52,749 nt of DNA from Mnemiopsis leidyi (lineage: Eukaryota > Ctenophora > Tentaculata > Lobata > Bolinopsidae): NCBI GenBank assembly GCA_000226015.1, contig JH153954.1, forward strand, positions 206,743-259,491, given 5' to 3'. The notes under the pieces were generated by a model. That model was not told the DNA's origin. It ran no database searches and saw only the letters and a program-made list of their open reading frames with translations. Both the position numbers and the translations under genes were made by a program. Below, one piece after another: positions 11,458 to 20,584 of the stretch (position 1 is the stretch's first letter; each line of letters starts with the position of its first letter).

Positions 11458-14400
11458 GAGTTCGGACAGTCTAGACCCTATTGATCGACAACAACAGCAG
11501 CAGCAACAACAACAGCATCTTTTTTTGCAGACTCAATACGTTGATAAACGGGTCAGTTTAAACTACACGTACAGTGGATCCGGCTTCGTCTTGCTTTTTG
11601 CTGAGTAGAGTTTTCCTGTCATTTATACTTACCCAATGAAAATTTACTTAAACTTGAACTTAAAAAGATAAAGATTTATGTAGTTTGTGATATTTGCAAA
11701 GTTTACCGTTATACGAATATGCAGGTTATTTTTATCACAATTAGATAATGTGTGTCACACGTCAAAGGTCGTATCAATTATAAATGTATCGCAAGCCAGG
11801 AAGGCACAACGTTTAAGGCTCTCGGAGTCCCGCTCTGTCCCTTATAGGGGAAGCTAGGGTCTAAAATATAGACTCTGGGAGTCCTGGTCATAAAAATTCT
11901 GCTCTTCGACTACGATAGATTGTTAAATTTTAACATGTCGCGTTTTTTCCTGCTTAACTTTGTCATGACAAATCCTATCTAGGTAACAGTGAACGTGTCA
12001 GGAGACAAATACCAAGTCAAATTGTCCATTCTCAGACAGTTTCCTTCAACTCTTTTAGGTAAGAAACTTAGGTTAGGTTTGAAATTTTACGCTTTATACT
12101 TTTATAGGATTCGGGTGACATGTTTGATGTTTTATTAGATTAAATATTGGCTTTCTTTCCGCAATTGGAGGCACTTTGTTCAATAAACTGCCCACGCAAT
12201 CACTATCATACAGAATTTCAGTATTCTGCTTAGTTTAATTAATAAATTGACATTATGCTATTAATATAGTACTCTTAGCTCTTATTGATTATGAGTCGGT
12301 CTCAAATCACATCTATTTCCAGGAGGACCAGGATTAGAGGAATTTTACGATGCAAAAGAGGACGATTTCTTCTTCGACAGAAACCGAGACGCGTTTGTCC
12401 ACATATTCGACTTTTACCGGACGGGACGGCTGTATGTTCCAAAGGTAAGGTTACTGGTATTGAGTGTAAAGCTCAGTCATGATTAAATCTCAATTATATC
12501 GTAATTCATTGTAATTGTTTACAATCACGGAAAAAAGTAGTTTGATTATGAGATTATGAACGAGAAATAACGTAGCTGTTGAACCGAATGTTTCTTATAA
12601 AATTCTATAAATAGTAATATATATAATACCACAAGAATTAGAAATAATGAGAGGCTGGCTTTTTAGATTTTAAAAGTTTAGCCTAAACAAATGGCCTTAA
12701 CTTTCTCTAATCAAACTTACATCCCTGTTAGGACATTCCAGCCGAGCTTTTTCAAGCAGAGTTGGAGTTTTTCGGTCTTGCCACGACTATGGAAGAAATA
12801 AACGCTGCTCCCGAGGAAGAGAGTGGTCGACCGGTACGAATTTTATAAGTTATATCAAATTTCTGAGTCCTGAGTTTGAATAAAGAGTAACAGTAATATG
12901 GTTTATAAGCGTCAAATTTGATTTTTAAAAGCTGTCATACTGCATACATTACTTGGATCTTTATCTGCTTGTAGCGCTCTTGGTGACATTTATTGTAACT
13001 TTGCAGTTAAACGCATCGATGTTACGGCGAGTCCAGGCATTACTTTGGGAGTTCTTCGACAACCCCCAGTCCTCAGTCGCTGCTCAAGCTTGGGCCTGGA
13101 TGGACATCGGATTCATATTCATTTCAGTCGCGTCCATGTTTGTGGTAAGAGCAAAGAGACTATTTCATTTTCAATAAAAAAGATTGATCACTTATAACAT
13201 CACTTATAGCATATCAATTTGTTACAAGGCTATAAAAAACGATTGGTATTTTAAATCAGATTCTTCGTTTTTGTAGAATGGGAACATAGTAGTTGGTTTG
13301 ACGTTTTTCTCGTGAGCAGTTACCTGATTGTGTAGAAGGAATAAGGCTGTGATAAAATAAAGTGTAAAAGTGGATTTGGAATGAATATCAAAGCTTTTAA
13401 TGTAGCATTCGTCAGGATTCCAATTTTAACTTTAGCACTGATTTATACATAACTGTGTCTTACCCTTGTAACGACTTCCTAACACTCTACTCTAAATCTA
13501 TTAGAAGGCATGTAAACTAATTTCAATCTTTCAGGAAACAACACCTCCAATTCCAGAACTTTCTGAGACAGACCCTCGAGTGAGGGACGCGTTAAAATAC
13601 TGTGAAGTCGTTACTGTTCTGTACTTCACTATTGACCTATTGTTGAGAGGTAGATTTCCTTACTTTTGAGTGAACCACCTGACGCTAATGTTCTTTTCCC
13701 AAAATTTCAACTTCCGATGTAGTATTTCAACATGTAGAGTATTAATAACACTTTAAATCCTAGATTTAAAACTTTACTAGGTCTAGCCTGTCCATCCTTC
13801 TGTAACTACATAAAATCTCCGCTAACTTGGGTCGACACATTCGCCGTCTCTCCCTTTTATGTGGAACTCTTCTTTCCTGACAACAGTGACCAATTTGCGG
13901 GTCTCAGGGTCCTCAGAGTTGCTAGGTAAGTGATATTCGCTTGCTAGGTAAGTGATATTAGCTTGCTAGGTAAGTGATATTAGCTTGCTAGTGTTGAGTG
14001 ATATTAGCTTGCTAGTGTTGTGTGATATTAGCTTGCTAGTGTTGAGTGATATTAGCTTAATAGTGTTGAGTAATATTGACTGCTAGGTATAGGTGATAAT
14101 AATCTTATACTTATTTTAATTCGGACACTCCAACAGCCACATGTTACACAAGTGTAACGGCCAATTACAGGAGGCCGAATGTACAATTATACATACACGC
14201 CAGTGACGGTTAAGGTAGTGTGTACCATACTTTTATCGCCCGAGACTTCGCTGCAATGGGCAGCTACTCATTTAACCCTCACACCCGATTTCTCGAGCAT
14301 TTGGCTGAGTGGACCGTGGGGCTGCATAGATCCAACGGAATCCTTAGCTGAGCATCAATGATGCTCACCCCATGGCCAGTGCCGCAGTTGGGAATCGAAC

Positions 14401-15989
14401 TGCTAACCTTTGATCGATTAGCAGGTAGACGATTTAACCGACTGCGCCACTGAGCCACATTATTAGCTTGCTAGTGTTGAGTGATATTGAGTGATATTGA
14501 GAGACAGGTAAGTGATATTGGTGTTGCCAGTTTTTTCTAGTAATAGTGATATTGGTGTTGCTAGGTAACCGTCAATATTGTCAGAATGATGGTAGGTTAC
14601 TTTAGAGTTTGAAAATGTCAAAAGTCGCTATCGCTAATCGCTATCCAGAATATTTTAAATTCTCAAACCCGCTAACCCACAGGGTTATGAGAGTATTAAA
14701 ACTGATAAGACGAAGCAAGAAACTAATGACGATAGCGACAGTTATGAAGAACTGTGTATCAGAGCTGTTTTTATTGATCGTTATTTGGACTATGGGGGTT
14801 ATTGTCTTCGCTATGTTAATGTACACATTTGAGGAACGTACAAATATACAGATTGAATCAGGTATGAAAGATCATCTTATTTGGGATCTCGTGAAATCCT
14901 CTAATTAAAAAGATAATCATCCAATTCTGAAGCATGAATTTATTTTCTTATTGAAGTTTTATATTTTGATATTGACGCTTCGTTTTTTTCCAGTTTTTGA
15001 CGCTATGTGGTGGGCAGTTGTGACTATGTCGACTGTAAGTCTCACCTGAATTTTTTATCGACATCTATTTCAGATCTACTATCGACCAAAGACTTTATTC
15101 ATTTTACTTTCATAAAATTTCAAGTTTTCCTATCTCTATAGATTTGACTAAAATTATTTAGATTTGGCTAAATTTCCTTTAGGTCGGATATGGTGACATA
15201 ACACCTCGAACAGTAATGGGAAAAATGATTGGGACAGTGGTGGTTTTTCTTAGCATGGTTTTTCTCGCTCTCCCCCTTACGATCATCGTCAGCACTTTTA
15301 GCAAGGTTTGTGTTTCGTCACCCTCATTGCAGAATAGTTTGAAGCCAGAGAGAAGGCTATGTTCATATTGCCATCGGGGGTGCCCCCACCAAAAACAACC
15401 TAACGCTACTCCAAAATTGTTCCCCTCAATATGTACATGTGATGATTTGCTTAGATACTCAATTAGAAGAGAAAGATTTTCTCTGTACTGTCTTCTGATA
15501 GGATTGTTGGATCTCAATGAGAATTAGTATCTACTATCTATCCTTACGTTACAATCCGACCTACCAACAACTTAGGGGTGTAAAGCTCTGACCATGTCAT
15601 CATAGAATTTGTCCTAAGGTCAATGGTTAAATAGACAGTTCTTATGCGCCGAGGCCAAGTAGGAACACCGTTGTTGACTTCCCCCAATTCCCCCCAAAAC
15701 TTCAACGTTCCCCCAAAACATAAACCTACCCCCCAAGATATCAACTTTCTCCCCCCCCCCCAAAACATCAACCTTCCCCCAAAACATCAACCTTCCCCCA
15801 AAACATCAACCTTCCCCCAAAACATCAACCTTCCCCAAAACATCAACCTTCCCCCAAAACATTAACCTTTCTTTACCAACTCTACTCTAGGTTTACGGAA
15901 ACCGGAAGTGTATGGTGATGAAGAAGAACAAAGGAAAGCTGCTCTACACTGCTGGGGACGTGGAGGAAGATGATGATACCATCACTTGA
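11458..15989 (+). CDS. Voltage-gated K+ channel alpha subunit, Shaker-type (5' end missing)
   Basis: Plasma-membrane voltage-gated K+ channel subunit that would assemble as a tetramer through its T1 domain. Exons: 11458-11551, 11983-12058, 12323-12444, 12732-12833, 13007-13144, 13535-13649, 13781-13925, 14683-14861, 14994-15034, 15183-15305, 15891-15989. All phases agree, giving 410 residues from the first whole codon. Order: polyQ (nine Q, residues 11-19), T1 from about 32 (VTVNVSGDKYQV, then FYRTGRL), S1 about 155-177, S2 about 198-215, S3 about 230-247, S4 with a basic residue every third position (RVLRVAR joined to VMRVLKLIRRSK), the pore with TMSTVGYGD at about 334-342, and S6. T1 lacks the Zn-binding cysteines, as in the Shaker subfamily. 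S6 has ALPLT where conducting Kv channels usually have PVP, as in silent subunits. The tail is only about 32 residues. The first exon starts in mid-codon, so an upstream exon is missing. Confidence 0.85.
13921..14100. repeat. Minisatellite starting at the K+ channel S4 splice donor
   Basis: Units of 22 bp, then 24 bp, begin with the last exon bases: TTGCTAG|GTAAGTGATATT. The first three units keep an intact GTAAGT donor (at 13926, 13948 and 13970). Later units change to TTGCTAGTGTTGAGTGATAT and lose it. The same repeat resumes at 14459-14570 after an inserted element. Confidence 0.9.
14101..14458 (-). mobile_element. tRNA-derived SINE-like element inside the K+ channel intron
   Basis: On the minus strand, from 14458, the sequence has an A-box-like TGGCGCAGTCGG and a B-box-like GTTCGATTCCC flanked by a pairing arm (GCAGTTCGATTCCCAACTGC). 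This is tRNA-like but lacks a full cloverleaf. It interrupts the minisatellite, which continues on both sides, so it inserted after the repeat formed. The far boundary near 14101-14180 is uncertain and no target duplication was defined. Confidence 0.55.
14459..14575. repeat. Distal part of the intron minisatellite
   Basis: GCTTGCTAGTGTTGAGTGAT units resume after the SINE-like insertion, with further GTGATATTG copies and another GTAAGTGATATTGG at about 14510. It ends about 110 bases before the next exon at 14683. Confidence 0.8.
15677..15865. repeat. C-rich minisatellite before the last K+ channel exon
   Basis: Imperfect copies of about 19-21 bp, CCCCCAAAACATCAACCTT, fill most of the 3' part of the last intron and end 25 bases before the exon at 15891. 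The complementary strand carries repeated GGGGG runs. The open frame through it is an artefact of the repeat. Confidence 0.9.
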
Positions 15990-17420
15990 GGAGCTTACCA
16001 CTTTCTTAGTCTAACTCTTCTTTCTTCCCCTAGCTGTCGTCTTTTGAGGAACTAGCCATTTTGTTAGTCTGCTTTCTTCCCCCTTTCTTTGTCATTTTCG
16101 CGCAATTGTTGGAGTGGCTTCAGCGGATTTTAATTCTTCATTATGACTCAAAGGATTCTTCTTAGTTAAAGTCAAACAAACAAACATTTGTATCTATTCA
16201 TATTTATAGATAATCCATTGAAAAGGAAGTCTCCTTTTTTAACTTGTTATCTAAGTGCCACAATACTATAATGCTATAAAAATAGCACTATGGTGTTATG
16301 GCACTTATATAATAGTAAGTTGTGCGTTTTTAAAAAGAAGTTAACTTTCTGTCACTGTGGTGACAGATTTATAAGTGCTTTAAGTGCAATTTACGTTCTT
16401 AATTATTATAGTTTTTTGACGATGAGGCAATTGTATTTAGTGCAATTTATAAATTTTTATCATAAGTCATGTTCAATGCCCTTGTTTAGAAATTTATGCA
16501 GTGTTATTCTATAGATTAAACGTAAACGGATTTACTTAATTTCCCTACACTTTTGACTTTGTAGGTGGTACAATGGCACATAGCATGAAGTGTAAGTGCT
16601 GTGCGTGAAGTGTTGAAGTTGATCGTTGTTATTTTAAATTTAATGAAATTGTTCAGTGAAAGTGCAATTTACTGTTTGATTATTAATTTATTAAAAGATA
16701 TTTTCTTTGTAGAAAATTAAAACAAAAAGGAACTGGTAAAACAGAACTTCTACATTTGTGAATGAGAATGTTATTATAAGCTTTTCGGCGAAATTTTAAG
16801 CTATGGCTTCCTGTATATTGTCAATCCAACTATGACAAACGATTTTCGGTCGAAAATTCCAATTATCATAACAAGTAACGAAATTCCAACCACCGAATTA
16901 AAAACAATTATCAACTTTCATTCTGGCGTATAGATAATAAAGGTTATTAAGTTAGTCAGCAATTTACTCACAGCTCATAATTGAAAGTTCATAAACCAAA
17001 TCACACTTTGTTTCCATGCTTGATCAAATCAATTTTAGTTCTGTGCTGCTCGCTAGAATGTCAAAATTATTTGTGTTGCAAGTTCAACTAGAGGTCTGCA
17101 TACCGCTGTTATGACAACTTATTGATGACAATGCCGGTAAAATGGTGGAAGGAGTTTATTTCTACAAATGAGTCAAATTCAGAGCTGATTCGTAGGCTCA
17201 AATTAGTCACATTTCACAAACGGACGTAACTAGTTGACAGATAGCATTAAAATTAAATTTTATCTACCGCAAAGCAATGTAGCCATTCCTCTAATATTAA
17301 ATCGTGAACTAGTGCACCACCAATTTCCAGTCTATTTCATTCTAATTGTTGAGTTAAACTATAAACTGTACAACAGCAATGTTATCATTTTGATTCACCA
17401 GAGAAAATTCAAGGCAATTA
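15990..17420. other. 3' flank of the K+ channel gene
   Basis: AT-rich sequence that should include the 3' UTR of the channel. It holds the hairpin at 16252-16307. AATAAA-like motifs are present but I cannot choose a polyadenylation site. No further coding exon is seen. Confidence 0.4.
16252..16307. repeat. 26-bp-arm inverted repeat, 4-base loop
   Basis: The arms start TAAGTGCCA and end TGGCACTTA and meet at an AAAA loop at 16278-16281. Four positions differ between the arms. It lies about 260 bases after the channel stop codon, so it may be in the transcribed 3' UTR. It could be a small MITE remnant or a structured RNA. Confidence 0.8.
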
Positions 17421-18277
17421 CATCTCAAGATACTTCCATCTCTATTCTCTTAATAAAGATACTTTCACATTCCGTAGCAGGACAGTTTCATCTCTAGATA
17501 CTTCCATAGCAGGACAGTTCCATCTCTAGATACTTCTATAGCAGGACAGTTCCATCTCTTGATACTTCTATAGCAGGACAGTTCCATCTCTAGATACTTC
17601 TATAGCAGGACAGTTCCATCTCTAGATACTTCTATAGCAGGACAGTTCCATCTCTAGAAACTACTATAGCAGGACAGTTCCATCTCTAGATACTTCCATA
17701 GCAGGACAGTTCCATCTCTAGATACTTTCATAGCAGGACAGTTCCATCTCTAGATACTTCTATAGCAGGACAGTTCCATCTCTAGATNNNNNNNNNNNNN
17801 NNNNNNNNNNNNNNNNNNNNNNNNNNNNNNNNNNNNNNNNNNNNNNNNNNNNNNNNNNNNNNNNNNNNNNNNNNNNNNNNNNNNNNNNNNNNNNNNNNNN
17901 NNNNNNNNNNNNNNNNNNNNNNNNNNNNNNNNNNNNNNNNNNNNNNNNNNNNNNNNNNNNNNNNNNNNNNNNNNNNNNNNNNNNNNNNNNNNNNNNNNNN
18001 NNNNNNNNNNNNNNNNNNNNNNNNNNNNNNNNNNNNNNNNNNNNNNNNNNNNNNNNNNNNNNNNNNNNNNNNNNNNNNNNNNNNNNNNNNNNNNNNNNNN
18101 NNNNNNNNNNNNNNNNNNNNNNNNNNNNNNNNNNNNNNNNNNNNNNNNNNNNNNNNNNNNNNNNNNNNNNNNNNNNNNNNNNNNNNNNNNNNNNNNNNNN
18201 NNNNTCTCTAGATACTTCTATAGCAGGACAGTTCCATCTCTAGATACTTCTATAGCAGGACAGTTCCATCTCTAGAT
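17420..18277. repeat. 32-bp minisatellite containing an assembly gap
   Basis: Copies of TCTAGATACTTCTATAGCAG followed by GACAGTTCCATC repeat nearly perfectly from about 17456 to 17787 and again from 18205 to 18277. The 417 N bases at 17788-18204 lie inside the array, so the true copy number is unknown. Confidence 0.95.
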
Positions 18278-20584
18278 GTCTCTGCTTCATTGTACTGCCA
18301 ATTATTGGGAGTGATCAGTCGACGTCAGAATACATTGCCGAGAGGCTAGGATATGATAATTGTATGTTGCTAGGCAAGTAATTTTGCTCTCGGCCTGATT
18401 ATCGCTTCCAATTATCATAATCACTTTAAATTGGTTAACCTGATTAATACGTAACCAGTAACTAGTTAAGTGGACAGTTGCTGTGAGGGTAATGATATAG
18501 TTATTCCTGCTTGTTCAACGGAACTGCTAAGTGCCAGTTGTCTGAACCTATGACAAGATTATAAGTGACACTTGATATAATCATGATCATGAAATGTCAC
18601 TCTGGAAATGAGTTGGCTGATTGATTGTCTGACTTATACCGTATCGCAATAGTACCATGACGTTACCTCCTGATTGGACTGTGTCACGGTGGGTAATAAC
18701 ATTAACGTGCAGTATTACAAACGTCCAACAAGTATCCCTGACCCTGCCAGGGATGTGTTGAAACGTGGGTACAATTGGTAACAAAATGCGTTACTGATAC
18801 AGATAATCTTCATTTGATCTTAAGCAGATCTGTTTATTTAACAGATGCATTGTTCTGCTCAATCTCATTTTACTTATTTGTTTAGTGCTAATTCGCAATT
18901 ACCACGCGTATTTCCCACGTCTCTATTTCCTATGGGTTGAAACTCGGCCAACCGAAATTGTCATGAACTGTTTAGTGCAAATCTTGTTCTGTCTTGTCTG
19001 CATGCGATTGACGAGCTTCATAGTCTTGTGATGCACACTTGTTTAAGGTTAATTTGTTTTTATCTGTCAAACCATGACAATTATGTAGCTCTGTTCAGTG
19101 TTTTAAACATACGAGATAATGTTGTCATGGCTTGACATGTATTCAACAGGTTTTTTAAGTTGTGCGTAGAACTTTTAGAACGGTCGCCATGAAAATTTCT
19201 GCAGATTCTGATTACATTCCAGTCAGATTATGTCATCAAGATCTTTAATTGTCAGGAGCATTCGATCTGTCTATTATATCTTTAAGTTCACAGATTTGCT
19301 GGAAATAATTCTAGGTCTGATCATGATATCAGCAGTAGTACTAAACCACTAAAGTCAAAGAATTTTCCAAGACAACTATTCCAATAATATGGTAATTTAG
19401 ACTTTTACCTTCGTTACATTATTATGTGCATCAATTAAGTGACCACCGCTGTAAAGCAGCACAATACAAGTCTTGTACGCGGCCTATAAATTATAGAAGC
19501 AAATTTTTCTGGGCGGACCTTTTTGTACTTGTAGAAACCACATAGAAACTTCGCCACTTCTTATGTCACATAACATCATATCTAACTTCAAGTTTGGTAA
19601 GAAAACTGTCTGGATGTATCTTGTTGTCTACTCAGAGTTGAGGAGTGGAGACTTTCGCTAATAACTAATAGGGTAGCAGTGTGGTGTGCCTTGTACCACG
19701 AGTATGAAGTGTTGTTATTAGTAAAATCGTTCCATTCTACTCCAAACAAGATTTAGTTCTTTTTTCTTCGTACTAGGGGATGCGGCTCTTAAGATTTATA
19801 ATTATAGTGAAGTTGCTTGCTTTTGTTTAGATAAAGATCAGTACATTATTCTCGGTTTACCTTAAAGTTAATTTCAATGTTGTCGCGAACTTCAACTTGA
19901 ACTAGCGGTGATACCATACTCTATAAAATCTCAATTAGGTCGAACGCAATTATTTAGCTAAATACACAAAGGATATTGGCTTAAAATTTGGCTTAGAATT
20001 TGGCTTAAAATTTGGCTTAAAATTTGAAGAAAGATGGAGATCCTGTCCGCTGATCGACTACATTTTTTGTTGAACTTTAATCTTTTCCTCCTGTAGCCGT
20101 TAATACTATAGGCGACAATTATGAGCCATTAGCACCATTGTCTTGAAGTTGCTGTCCTCAGCTATTAGCTGCGATCTCGTAGGAAAACATTGTTTCGATT
20201 TTATAGCAGTAGCACTAGCAGTAGCTCAAAGCTTGTACGAATGTACACATGATGCATTAAATTATTGTGAGTTTCAGTAGAATGTATTTCTACAATTCGA
20301 TTCAAATATTTCTCAAGTTTTGCTTGTCCATCAGAAGTTTTCAGTTTCGGTCTAGGAGGCTTCAGATTAACCTACTGCTCGCGGAATTGACGCGCTGTCA
20401 CGCATTTCCGTTCCAGATTACTATTATATTGCGATTTGCCAGAACACAACGATTTCATGCTAATTTGCAATGAGGCATGAAATTTAAACAGCGGAATTTG
20501 ATCAACTTCAAATATGAGATAGGATCAGTTATAAATATCTAATCAATTCATTCAGCAAGTTGCAGTGTCTGTGTCGGTCCACTG
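18278..20584. other. Intergenic, no supported gene
   Basis: AT-rich sequence without convincing exons. A 13-bp tandem (TTGGCTTAAAATT type, four copies) lies at about 19977-20026. The 3' part should contain the promoter and 5' UTR of the GPCR gene starting at 20585, but I cannot locate a promoter. Confidence 0.4.

Noticed and set aside
14381-14458. Functional tRNA gene on the minus strand
   Set aside because: It has box-like motifs and a T-arm only, with no complete cloverleaf, and sits in a SINE-like insertion.
15179-15517. Long open frame on the minus strand over the K+ channel pore and S6 exon
   Set aside because: It is a shadow of the + exon, which encodes VGYGD and S6 with correct splice phases.
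17420-18277. Regularly spaced repeats that could suggest a CRISPR array
   Set aside because: The units abut directly with no unique spacers and the genome is animal; it is a minisatellite.
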